NCBI RefSeq assembly: GCF_041146795.1
Contig: NC_135181.1
Coordinates: forward strand, 565,501 to 629,500
Origin: Maylandia zebra
Lineage: Eukaryota; Chordata; Actinopteri; Cichliformes; Cichlidae
Direction: 5' to 3'
DNA: 64,000 nucleotides
Part shown: piece after piece, positions 36,400 through 47,584 of the stretch
Layout of the letters: the number at the start of each line of letters is the position of its first letter
Position numbering within the stretch: position 1 is the first letter of the stretch
Program-made: the position numbers and the translations under genes
Notes under the pieces: model-generated
What the model saw: only the letters and a program-made list of their open reading frames with translations
The model's database searches: none
What the model was told of the DNA's origin: nothing

Positions 36400-37005
36400 T
36401 TGCTCGCATCTTAAGACCTTATACGTCCACACTAATGCGCATCGTTTTCTCTCCGTTTTGGCCTCCTGTCCACACCGAGACACATTTTCCTCAAGGAAAA
36501 ACGCAGTGTTTTGAAAACGCTCTCGAAAACGAATACGTTTCAAAACGGTGCTGTCGCGTCGCAGTGTGGACAGCGAAAACGCAGTTTCTAAAACGATGAC
36601 GCGTGTTAGTCATGTGATGCAGTCATGTGACCAATTACTGACAGCCCTATTAAAGATTAACATCAGTCTGCACGTGCTTCATAGAGCTTTTCTTCAAACT
36701 CTCACTCGCTTTTGCAACTTTGTGCTTTTGTGTTACTCGCAGCAACAACTCCAGCTCATTGTGAGTCCATTTAAAAACTCGCTGCTTTTCCTCCACATTT
36801 CAACGAAAGTGAATAAGCCGCAGACAGAAATGAGGCAGGCCGAATCTTCTTGCGTTTCACGCATGCGCAGGACTGGTACGTAAGTGTTTTCAGATGTTTC
36901 AATGTGGACGCACAAGTCTGTGAAAACGACTGAAACGTGGACGCGGAGCGTTTTCAGACAAAAACGCAGTTTTCTAATCTATCCGGGCCGGTGTGCACGT
37001 AGCCT
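36400..37005. mobile_element. Repeat with TACGTCCACACTAATGCG termini
   Basis: The left end TACGTCCACACTAATGCG and the inverted right end CCGGTGTGCACGTAGCC, with many internal AAAACG words in both orientations, mark a known style of fish DNA transposon (hAT or Harbinger-like). No transposase was seen, and the exact ends and target duplication are unresolved. Confidence 0.5.
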
Positions 37006-37898
37006 GAGTTGACCTTAAAGATTTACTGGTGGGAAATCTGACAAATTTACAAACTGTGATTCTTACAAGTGTGGTGTGTATCGTCGATATATAGCAAGTA
37101 CTTCATTATTAGTATTTCTTATTTGACCTCTGACCTCTCCTTTAAGGTCAACAGATTGAGCAGCTCCAGCAATAAAGCTGTTAATATGTGAAAAACAGAG
37201 AACATGTTTCCTAAACGTTTATAGTTTGGCAAACACGAGCATGAGGGCCTTGGGTGCCGGCTTTAAGCCTGCAGACAGAGTGTGGAATATTTCTATCAAG
37301 CAGCAGCAATCTATGCTGCTCTGTTTTTCTCTTTGTTATTGCTGTTGTTGGCTGATTCGGTGGTGCGTGGCAGAATAAATGGGGGTCAGACAGGTAGAGC
37401 CCACACCAGATGATGGGGTCTATCTCACCGGTTATTCTTCCTCAGCCTGCGCACGCGTCCTGTCACACATTTCTTCACTGCTAGCATATTTTTTGCCTCA
37501 ACATTGACTCTAATGCCCATTTTATCATCGTCCAATCACTGTTGTGTGCGGATTTCTTGCTGCCTCAGGAAATGACCTGTGTTGTAGTTTCAAGCTAATC
37601 TGTGGAGGCACATATGGGCTCTTACTAATCTCCAGCCTGCGGTGTATGATTTCGATCTGCGATCCAACCCTCCAGCCTGCACAGGATGATTCCTGTCCAC
37701 TGGAAATTGCCCATTTTATCATTTATTGCCTCAGGTTGTGCTCTCTCTCTCTCCACCCACACTGTCCATTTCCTGTTATTTGATGAACACTCTCCCACCA
37801 CCAACGCTTCGACTGGCCGGCCAAATCCACCAAATTATCCCTGCGAGTTGGAATTCATGCAGTATTCCTGTCAGTCTGTCCGCTCTCTCTCCCTGCAG

Positions 37899-38016
37899 GC
37901 TGGACCCAGATCCCACAGCTTTTACCTCCCAGATCCTCCAGCTGCTGACTCCTTGTTTTGAACTCTTCTGTTTGCTGGGCTCCTCTTTGTCGCTGCCTGT
38001 CTGGGTGCGCTGAGCG
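37899..38016 (+). other. pnoc: Predicted 5' UTR part of pnoc exon 2
   Basis: A strong acceptor (CTCTCTCTCCCTGCAG, ending 37898) precedes the start codon by 118 bases. An in-frame TGA lies two codons before the ATG, so this stretch is leader. Confidence 0.55.
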
Positions 38017-38154
38017 ATGAAGATCCCTCTGTGGTGCCTGGTGGTCCTGCTGGCATGTCTCTTCACCCCTGGATGCAGTGACTGTCAGGGGCAATGTATG
38101 GCCTGTGGACTGCTCCTGCAGCAACAGCAGCTGGAACAAACCTTCAACACCATG
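38017..38154 (+). CDS. pnoc: Prepronociceptin, signal-peptide exon
   Basis: Encodes residues 1-46: MKIPLWCLVVLLACLFTPGC followed by a cysteine cluster, then FNTM. A hydrophobic core at residues 4-17 is a clear signal peptide. The pattern DCQGQCMACG gives C-x3-C-x2-C, the first half of the six-cysteine opioid-precursor N-terminal domain; the other half (VCLLEC...VC) starts the next coding exon. The exon ends ATG|GTGAGC in phase 0 and joins exactly to 47585. An in-frame stop just upstream fixes the start. The product is a secreted neuropeptide precursor processed in the regulated pathway. The intron position between the cysteine halves matches mammalian PNOC. Confidence 0.88.
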
Positions 38155-38630
38155 GTGAGCACATGTGTGTATCATTGTAATTCTGTGTGAATGCATGTCA
38201 ACACCGCGGCGCATGTGTGCAGCTGCAGCGAGCCATCAGCACCCTGATGGGGCCATGATGGTGATCCAGTGAGTTATTGATTAGAGTGTCTTTGTAACGC
38301 ATCGTGTACAGTTCGATGGTCCTGTGTGTGCTTTGTTTGCTCTGTAATGTAACTACTTATGTTGTGTTTTTGCGTTGTCTGGTTGTCATTGTGCATAAGC
38401 TTTCTCTGTGTGCTGTCAACCATTTACATTGTTGTGTTTTCACCTCAAAAACAGCAAGAATATTTATTTTTTCACAAGAATTAAGGTATGAAGCATATTT
38501 CAATCAGTCACCAAAACATCCATCCAAAATATTTCATGCAGAGCAGAATTGTGGTGGCAACAATAATTAAGAATAGTAGAAATCCAGATTTCATGTCACA
38601 AAGGGACATTGAAAGCGCTTTATAAATAAA

Positions 38631-38634
<4 letters not shown>

Positions 38635-38661
<27 letters not shown>
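38635..38661. repeat. (TTA)n microsatellite
   Basis: Nine triplets after GCTTTATAAATAAAG, which looks like a retroposon tail. Confidence 0.85.
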
Positions 38662-39050
38662 GTCAACAGACTAAAGAACAGCTTCTTCCCGGGCTGTCAG
38701 AACTCTTAATGCAAGCTAAGAGTGTGTAAAGACTTCCCCAACACATCCACCCTGACACTGCTGTGGATCATCTATATGCAATATCTCAGTCTTTCCATGT
38801 TCTGTGCAATTATTTTGGTCCCAGTCTGTTTCAATGTTTCCTCCACATACACTATGTATATAGTTCCACTCACATATGTATACATATACACTGTTTTTTA
38901 TTTTATTCTATTTATTTAATTATTTATTTATTTTCCGCCTTCGTTGTATATTGGTTTCTCTTCTTCTTACTTTAGCACCTTTGTGGTCCAGCTACCCAAT
39001 TTCGCTGTGCAAGAAACTGCACAATGACAATAAACAGCTCTAAGTCTTCT
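38660..39050 (+). repeat. LINE 3'-end fragment (Rex1-like)
   Basis: GAACAGCTTCTTCCCGGGCTG through AATTTCGCTGTGCAAGAAACTGCACAATGACAATAAA is the 3' end of a fish non-LTR element. No reverse transcriptase is present in this copy. Confidence 0.55.
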
Positions 39051-40033
39051 AGAAGTGTGCGTTTGCAGGATTTTTACCAGCTCATGCAGAGTCTCGATGA
39101 ATGACACCATGTTCCACTTTGTACAGTGCTGACACTGGAGCTGCTTCTGCTGATTACTTTATTACCTGCACAGGTGACGGGAAGAAGCAAGCAGGCTGAA
39201 ACTGCGGGAAAGGACGTGCAGGGAGCAGGGCGGTTATGCAGTGGTTATCACTGTGACAGGGTTCTAGGTTGGAGCCTCGTGTGGCTCGGTCATTTTTCTG
39301 TTGCCTCATTGCTCAGAATCAAACCCAGGCATGTCAGACTAACTGGTGAAGTGTGGACGTGTGGCTCAGTGACTCCTCGTCCCTCTGTGCCTGTCCCGAG
39401 TGAACCTGTCTGTGTTGTCTGGGTAGATGAACATCAGGGGATAACTGAAGTTTCTGCAAATCATGATGTGGGGACATATCTGACAACCAGCCAAGCTCAC
39501 ATTCACACTTATGACCAGTTTAGAACTGAAGTATCTGAATTTCCAAACGCTCCTTCCAGTTCTCATCTACACATGTTCCCCCCAGCTGTTCGTTCTTGTT
39601 TTCGTGCCCCACCCTCCCTCCCACTTTTATTTAGTACATGGTAGACTTGTAGTCAAGACCGCCTAAACTGAGACCAAGTCGAGACAAAAAAGTTTTTAAA
39701 CTGCAGCCAGATGCTGTTTTGTTTACGGGTGTCGGGCATATCTATGTGTTTTTGCGATGCACTCGCACAGCCCTCCTCACCGCTGTCCACTGTCTCACTC
39801 ACTGAGAGGACAGACACACACTGCACTTGACTGTCATGTCTCTCACCCTCTCTGTTTTTCACATAATGATACTATGTGAAAAAAATGAGGATAAATTAAG
39901 TGAGGAGCCGGCTCTCGCTTAATGGGAGTCGACTCTTCAGAGTCGCTGCAAAGCACTCTCCAAGCACGGCTCTTGGAGCTGATGCCTTTGCACATGACGC
40001 ATTATCAAACGTTACGTTGTGTGTCATGGATAC

Positions 40034-41227
40034 TAGTGGTGCAACGGCTCAAAAATCTCACGGTTCAGATCGGATCACGGTTTTAAGTCACGGATCGGAT
40101 CAATTTTCGGATCAGCAAAAATAGAAAAAAAAGACAAGAATTTGACTCGCCGTTTATTTATTTAAGTATTTTTTGCCTATTAAAAAACAACTGAAGACTC
40201 ATTCCACTCACTTATATAAAAACAAATTAAGGTGCAATATGGACATTATGGACCAAGCTGGGCATCCCCTGCACATGGCCATAAACAACCAGAGGAGTCT
40301 GTTCAGTGACAGGTTGCTTCTCCCAAAGTCAAGGACCAGCAGACTTAAAAAGTCCCACACGCCATCAAACTGTTTAACTGCTCGCTGGAGGGGGGGAAAC
40401 AAGGGGGGAACAAGTAGCTGTAGCGCCTTTTCCCTGTGCAATAGTTTTTGCTAATATCCAACGGTGTAATAGACTCACAATACTTGAAATGTGCTGTTCC
40501 CTTGTATTCTTATTCCTGTTTATTCTATTTATCCCTTTTGTATTCTCTGTATTTATATATGTGTATATTTGGTATATTTCTGCTCACATTCTGCAACTTC
40601 TGTCGGTGCTGTGCTACTGGAAACAGAATTTCCCGGAGGAACCCACCCGAGGGATGAATAAAGTTTCATCTAATCTAATGTAATCTACAGGGCAGTGCAG
40701 GGCTTTGTATCTACCACTCCGCTGTGATATAACGAGCGGTCACGGTCACGTGGCTTTCCGTTGACCTGGAGCTCCACCCATTTGTAGTTAGAGCAACAGA
40801 AGATGGTTGGAACAGTTCAGCCATAACTTTAAAGTTCTCCTGCTCATACATGCTTGGAACGATCTTGTCACTGAAGTGGACGCGCAACGAGACATCATAG
40901 CGTGGCTCAAGCACGTTCATCGTAGTTTAAACCGCTTGTTTTGCACAACAGAATACGGCCTCCCGTCTGCAGCTAAACACCCCAGCAGCTTCTGTAATAG
41001 CTTTGCCCGGTCGGGCTGGGCAGCAAAGGGCTGCTTAAATACCGCAAACTCCTCTGCTCCTCCACTTGAACCGCTAGCGCTGGCCATAACTATCGCTGGA
41101 CAGACTGACCACGCCACCATACGCGTACTTTTCTTTTTCTTTTTCGAATCTTCGGATCGCGTGCGTACCGAACCGTGGAGTGGGATCGGTTCGGATTTCG
41201 GATCAACCGTAATCCGCTGCACCACTA
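40034..41227 (-). mobile_element. hAT element with transposase remnant and a perfect 8-bp target duplication
   Basis: Ends TAGTGGTGCAACGG and CCGCTGCACCACTA are flanked by ATGGATAC on both sides (40026-40033, 41228-41235). The minus strand keeps the N-terminal part of a hAT transposase: LLQKLLGCLAADGRPYSVVQ (ending near 40917), then VLEPRYDVSLR and SVALTTNGWSSRSTESHVTVTA (40711-40920). The two parts lie in different frames and the catalytic and dimerisation regions are missing. A LINE tail (40230-40690) occupies the place of the rest. It is inactive. Confidence 0.85.
40230..40690 (+). repeat. LINE 3'-end fragment inside the hAT
   Basis: Text such as GACCAAGCTGGGCATCCCC, CACACGCCATCAAACTG and GAGGGATGAATAAAGTTTCATCTAATCTAATG matches the terminal region of fish Rex1/L2-type LINEs, ending in short TCTAA-type repeats. 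No intact coding region. Confidence 0.65.
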
Positions 41228-41235
41228 ATGGATAC

Positions 41236-42308
41236 CGTTGACTCCAGAGGCGGAGCCAGACATTTTATACACCCGGGGCTTAGCCGTAAAGGGTAGTATG
41301 CATGTGGGATGGGGGGGGTAGGCTGTTTTGAGTTTTGTTCAAAAAAGAATCTCTTCATGTAGGAAAAAATATGTCACATATGCAGGACACCTTAAACTAA
41401 CTTTTCAATTAAGCAGCGAGACAGAACAATGTCGGGGCTGTATCAAGACACGAGGACTAAACCCCAATTCAACCAGACCCAGAACTGATCCAGAACTAAA
41501 ACAGGACTACAACAGTTCAAAATCAGGACTACTGAGGACTTAACCAAGACAGAACCAGAATCAGAACTAGATGATAGCAGCACTGAAAATCATCATAGAC
41601 CTGCACTACACTTATTTTTTAATTCTACCAAAGTACAATAATTATTTAGCCTTGTTGTGCAAACAAGCTGCAAAACTTAATAAATATAGAATTTGAAAAG
41701 TAACAAACGGTATCTAAAACGTTACACTAGGCACTGGATACATGTTCTGATGAGTTTGGGCAAACAACATGTGACTAACAGGTGTGTCACCTGCTCTTGT
41801 TCCCTCCCTGTTCTGTCCTCCTCTCTCTCTCCCTCTCTGTTCCTCTTGTTTTGCATAGAAATATACTGAACAACATACAAAGTATAATATATAAAATAAC
41901 ATCTACCTTTTTTCTTTGAAAGAAGCTCCTTATGTCCATTGTTGTGTTCATCAGTACATAACTCAAACCGATTCTGTGCTTTATTTAGCCGTGGAGGGAA
42001 ACAACTGAAAATATGAAATAAACACACATGTGAGCTGAGACTCTCTAAAGAAACAGCATTGTTGTTGTTCGGCTTTTCATTTCGCCATTTGTTGATTCAC
42101 TCGAAGAGCAAGTAAAGTAATATGGGTCAAGTGATCAGTTTGACATCAATCTTTTGTGATTCACCGTCATATTTACATTATTTGTACAGTACGAATGATT
42201 TGCTTCGGAACTTGGTCGAACTTCAGCTCTTCTCTGTCTGCGCTTCTCCAACAGCAAACTCGCAGGCAGCAGCTTCTCCCCCCTCGCTCACATGCTGTGC
42301 TCCGTCGA
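41236..42308. other. pnoc intron 2, nothing recognised
   Basis: No exon or repeat boundary found. Confidence 0.4.
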
Positions 42309-42312
42309 ATAG

Positions 42313-42827
42313 TGCCTGAGCTCGGATCATACCAAAATTAGGGGGGATACTCGGTGTATAAATGCTCAATCAACACTCTTTTATTCCATACAATTCAACA
42401 CTTTATGAGCATAAACCATCTGGATGGGGAGACATGCATGCAGAGGGACACAGCAAATCTCAAACTGGTGGAGGGTTACTCAAACTCTTATAGCCTCTAG
42501 TGGCCCCCACCTAATCGTAAAAACCTAAACATTCACATTCTTTCTAACTCCTAGTGAGCCTGACTTATGGCCTTGGCTCCCTATTTTGTCTGCCTTCAAC
42601 AACAGTGGGGGTGAAGCTCCCGTGGAATGTGCTCTGTCTCCTCTACTATCAGAAAAAGTCCTGACTCTCTGAAAACAGTATTTCTTATAACTCAGCTAAC
42701 CCTAATAACTGTAACAGTTATCACCTTTCTCTAATTCAGGAGAATACTACAAACTAAAACTACATAATAATTTCACAATCTTTAATTAGGGGTATAACAT
42801 AGCATAAGATAATATTATAATCCCACA
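42313..42827 (-). repeat. Solo LTR (endogenous retrovirus or LTR retrotransposon), 515 bp
   Basis: On the minus strand the block begins TGTGGGATTATAATA and ends near GAGCTCAGGCA. It is flanked by ATAG on both sides (42309-42312, 42828-42831), a 4-bp target duplication. Internal order fits an LTR: TATAAGA near 42492-42486, then AATAAA at 42385-42380 about 100 nt later. There are no retroviral genes next to it. Confidence 0.6.
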
Positions 42828-42859
<32 letters not shown>

Positions 42860-42860
42860 C
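42828..42860. repeat. (AGAC)n microsatellite
   Basis: Eight tetranucleotide units abutting the solo LTR. Confidence 0.9.
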
Positions 42861-44280
42861 ACTCTTTATGCTGGAAGTGCTTATCATCTCCTGTGTGGAC
42901 AGGTGTCAGAGCAGAGTGCCAATATTCTTTCTGTGCCAATGCACAAATGGCAATTAGTGTTATAATGGGTGGTTAGTGCCAAACAAAATATCTACACACA
43001 CACACACACTTGGGTCATAAGAGCCAGACTTAGACTAACATAACATCCTAAAACCTGAAAAAAATACTTCCTATTATTTTTCTCTCATAGCGTTGGGTTA
43101 AAACTAAAGAAAGCCACGCAATGCACAGTGACGGTGACATGATGGAGACACTTTTTTGCAGAAGGGATTAGTGTTGCTTCTCTGTGAGTACCTACAGCAC
43201 CTGTGCAGTTCTTTGTGACCATCAGGAAATCCCGGCCTCTACAGTGGGAGGATGTGATCGTTCTCCGAACTGAACCCAAAATTTCCACGCGGCACAGAAT
43301 CTCATTCCAAGCAGTCTGAGAAAAATCAGTGGGTAAAAATAGTCGGTGGGTGTCCACGAATAGCTGTAGGACGGCTAATTTAGCTGATAATGATGCAGAG
43401 GAAAGACAGCTGGGACCTTTTTGGAAGTTGTAATAGACTGCCTCTCAGTATCATCAGCCTGGGCCTACATCGCTGACTGACACATTTGATCAGCACCTCA
43501 TTGTGTTTGCCGCCATCCCATTGAGCCACAGATGGAATCCACGGAGCAATTCCATTGTCTCCCACTCCAGACTGAGAGTGTGTGCGTGAGGCCGCCGCTG
43601 TTTGCTATAATGTCAGGACCCATTGATTTATTTGTGCACACACCTACACGCCCGTACCCACACACACAGATTCTACCACCACATTCATTACTTACTGTCA
43701 TTTTTTTAAATGCCAGCTTTTGTTTACATATGTGCTAATTACCTGTGATGTGGCTCTTAGTCACGGAGTTTCCTGCCTGCTCTCGTTTGTAGTTCAGCTG
43801 TGTGAAGGTGAGAGTGTAACCAGGGTTACTTTGTCTGTGTTTGTCATTAGCTGCCAGACTTTCGTCCAGTTAAAATCATTACTCTGTCTCATTGCTCGAC
43901 AGAAGTGTGGGCGTTGCTTCCCTTATGCGTATTTGCAAACAGCCACAGCTGGTTCCTGACGCACCTTTGATTGTTGCACAGAGATGTTGTGAGGCCTGGG
44001 GGCCTCATGCTGAACATTGTAGAGATCTGCCACACTCCCTGTTAGAACTGGACCATTAGCTAAGTTAGCTACTGTATGCTATCAGCCTACGTTTAAGTGT
44101 TTTTACACAAAACAGTCAGAACAAGGTGAACAGCTCTGCTCTTGGTCCCAGCAGTGGTTTGTATGCTACACTGCACAGCTGTTCTGACTTTGCTGCACAG
44201 CATGTGGTGTCCCAGGTGGTTAGCTCTCCAGCCAAGCTGGGTCCAATGGCTTTACTGGTGGAAACTCAAGAAACAAATTA
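42861..44280. other. pnoc intron 2, nothing recognised
   Basis: A short (CA)n run lies near 42994-43008. No exon found. Confidence 0.4.
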
Positions 44281-44291
44281 TCATCTTGAAT

Positions 44292-44297
<6 letters not shown>

Positions 44298-44371
<74 letters not shown>
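44298..44371. repeat. (TA)n microsatellite
   Basis: Uninterrupted TA for about 74 bp. Confidence 0.95.
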
Positions 44372-44374
<3 letters not shown>

Positions 44375-44405
44375 TTTATACTTTTTCAACATGTTCAAAA
44401 TAAAG

Positions 44406-44447
<42 letters not shown>

Positions 44448-44448
44448 C
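44372..44448 (+). repeat. Retroposon tail AATAAAGATTCAATC and (AATC)n
   Basis: AATAAAGATTCAATCAATC followed by about ten AATC units, as found at the 3' ends of fish LINEs. Confidence 0.6.
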
Positions 44449-44528
44449 AATAGTGCTGCTTTTTCATACAGGAATATTACATTTCACTTAAGAATGTCTC
44501 ACACACACATCTCTCTCTCTATCCTTCA

Positions 44529-44719
44529 AGCTCGGGTCCTCTACCAGAGGCCTGGGAGCTTGAGGGTCCTGCGCAGTATCTTAGCTGTTCCCAGGACTGC
44601 GCTCTTCTGGACAGAGATCTCCGATGTTGTTCCCGGGATCTGCTGGAGCCACTCGCCTAGCTTGGGAGTCACCGCACCTAGTGCTCCGATTACCACGGGG
44701 ACCACCGTCACCTTCACCC
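44529..44719 (-). pseudogene. C-terminal fragment of a non-LTR retrotransposon ORF
   Basis: The minus strand reads VKVTVVPVVIGALGAVTPKL, GEWLQQIPGTTSEISVQKSA, VLGTAKILRRTLKLPGLW, stop. This open C-terminal piece occurs in fish LINE polyproteins after the reverse transcriptase. Only about 63 codons remain. The clade is not assigned. Confidence 0.7.
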
Positions 44720-44772
44720 TATATATTATATTATATTATATTATATTATATTATATTATATTATATTATATA
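44720..44772. repeat. (TATTA)n microsatellite
   Basis: About ten 5-bp units joined to the LINE fragment. Confidence 0.9.
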
Positions 44773-47584
44773 ACTACCATAAATCACAAATACTCAGAAT
44801 TACAATACAATCACATGTAAAGAAAACCATGCAGTAAATAAAGGTGCAGGCTGGGACCTTCCCGTATTCCTCACATTTCCTTGCTGGAGAATCAGGATTT
44901 TTTTAAATTGCAGTGAATTTCTCCTCTGGGGCTGACAGATCGTGTAGTCCTTCTCTTTCATCTGTTTTCTCTCTTTTTTCATATCAACTTTGATGATATG
45001 ATATATTGATATACTATTGATAGCGATAACCTTCGCTAATCGTCACCCTGATGGAAACGTTTTGGAAAGGTTTACATTGGTTCGATTTCTTCAGCGGGAC
45101 TTTGTTACCTGAACATCTTCCCTGAAGAACTGGATCTGTGCACTACATCACACAGCAGGCAAAGTGTGACTTCTTTGGCTCTCCGTCACGTACACCATTA
45201 TCAGTCACTCCTCACAGGAACAACTCTTTTGATAAGATGTTTGCAGATGGCTTGTGAGCACAAGCTGGCTCATAACATGGCCTTTGGCATCAAGGTGGGC
45301 CTTAAACTCTGATCTGTCCACCCCAAGATTAGGTAGCAAAGTAGGAGCTTTTCTGCTGCTTCTCTGATCAGTTCAAAGAATTTAGTACATCAAAATCTCA
45401 ACACTGTATTTAAGAGCCAGCCCTGACCCACCTCCTCTGTGAGAATTAAGCCTTTGAAGCGAGCTCCTCTTGGAGAATTTCCTCAACCGTTTTATCCTCT
45501 TGTCCTCACGAGTATATAAATCGTGGACTGTGTGCATGCACGCACTTCCTCCGCTCATAAACTCCTTTAGATTGCTCCATTGATCCGCTGCGGAGAATCC
45601 CCTGGTGCGCTCATTTCATTTACGATGGATAATTAATTTCTGTTGATAGATTCACAGCAGAACTCCCTCTTCTCTGCTTCCTTTGATGTGAGCAGGTTTC
45701 TGATAACAATGCAATTTATCTCGTTTGAGCGAGATTTGACGAGTAAATGGGATTTGCTTCTTACCTCAAACTGAAATCAGCAAGCTTGGGAGTTTGGGAA
45801 AGGGTGAAAGAGAAGAATACAGTGACCTACTGTCAGCCATATATGGATGCAAAATATAGGTGATAAATATATTTGGATTTACTAAACAAGAAAAGCCGTT
45901 GTTGCATCAAAAAAGCTTTAAATGCACTTCAAATGTTCTTCATTGGTCCTTGAAGTCAGACTATCAAGCGTCACGACTATGACAGGAAAGTCATTAAGAC
46001 GAGGTGGAAATCAGCGCTGACAAACTTCGCTCTATACAGAAAAGTTCAGTTCCAAATCTTTAGGAGCGGAAACAACGTCTTGAAGCTGAAGAGTCATTCG
46101 GAAATAAATAGTTGTCAGCAAAAGACATAATTTACCTGCTGTCCTTCAAACAGCCTCGCACTTTTCTCCAATTTTGTGCTGTCAATCATTTTGCAATAGT
46201 CGATGTCACATTCGCAGATCATATATGCTGAACACAGCAGGAACCAGGCCCATTAACTTCTGTGACACCCGAGTCATCAAGGTTAAAAGGAGGCTAGTTC
46301 AGCTGACGCCTGCACTAAAACTAATATAGTAATGCCATAAAATCATGGCCATACAATTATTTTGTGTTTGGCTGTTTGACTAGAAGAAAAGCTATTTGAT
46401 TAAAATGACTGGCTAGCTTTTACATTTTGTTTTCTTTTTGGCTATAAACTCAGTGCATATTTTCACAGCTCGGGGACTCGGGAAGCAGTCATTAGTCTCA
46501 TCAGACTTTTTCATATGAGAAATAGTTGAATTCACTCGATGTAATATAAACAGTTCAGCTTCTAGTCAAAAAAACACATAATTATTACCTGACTCTCGTT
46601 TATGGGCCACATCATTTTCTGTCTCATGAATCTAACTTTGTGCCACAAAAGGAAGCTTTTTCCTGCTTACCTCTTCCTTTGAATTCTTCCCCGCACTTCC
46701 TCAGTCAACCACCAGGTTCACCTCCCCTTCTCGTCCAGAATCATGCTACAGGCTGCCATCCAATGCACCCCAGCTACCGCACCCCTTACACCACCTTGCA
46801 GTTTATCTCTTTCAGACTGCACCTTTGTGCGCCTTCCTCTCTTATTCAAAACCGTCTTCTTCTTGAAATATGTGGTCACCACAGCCATTTACATCCTTTT
46901 TGCAAAAGCTGTCCTTCTGCATTTCTCTAAAGAAGTACAAAGCGCACCGTCTCACCCCAGGAAACCTTACAATCCTTCTTTGTAGGATTCTTTGCTCGTA
47001 GCTTTAAGCTTGAATAAATATAATGATCCAAATTACCACTACTCCTAACAACTAGCAACTATAACAGCAGTGCTAGCTAAAACTCTTTAAATATCAGGTC
47101 AGAAATATCACACTGCTATGTTTGCTAAGCAGCGCTCGAATGTAGGAAATGTGAGGAAACAACCAGTAAGAGATCAATGGGAACACGCACATGTTCAGAC
47201 AGACAGACAGTTTATGTGTGTTAGACTTGAAATAAGAGCGTCTGCTCTCTGCTCCGTTATTTGTCCTTTCCATGATTTATGTTCTAAGGAAAGAAAATTT
47301 GTGATTGTAGAAACCGGAGATACTTCAGGCCTTGTCAGCACCGTTACGTTCGACCGTCACGTTGCTCTGGTGTGTGGACTAAACACCTGCAATTATTTGC
47401 CAGCCCAATATTCTCAGCATCCTCACTGTCACCTTCTTTCTTAAGCCTGATTAGCGCTTGAATGACTGCAAGTAATTAGGGGACTTCAAAGTCTCTGGGA
47501 TCTTTGTTGTGTTTTCATCAGTTAAACGTCAAAAAGACCCCTTCGGATCGCCTCACCACGTCACTGTTTCTCTTCCCTCTGCAG
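44773..47584. other. Remainder of pnoc intron 2
   Basis: No coding sequence or repeat recognised. The acceptor for the last exon is at 47584. Confidence 0.4.

Larger units (their letters stand above)
38155..40025. other. pnoc intron 2, first part
   Basis: Non-coding apart from the LINE tail at 38660-39050 and the (TTA)n run at 38635-38661. Frames such as 39126-39644 carry no domain. Confidence 0.4.

Noticed and set aside
39126..39644. 172-codon plus frame in pnoc intron 2
   Set aside because: No family features; composition like surrounding intron, and no splice sites tie it to pnoc.
42313..42827. Full endogenous retrovirus
   Set aside because: Only one LTR-like block; no gag, pol or env sequence in the neighbourhood.
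44126..44491. Plus frame with Tyr-Ile repeats
   Set aside because: Runs through (TA)n and (AATC)n simple repeats.
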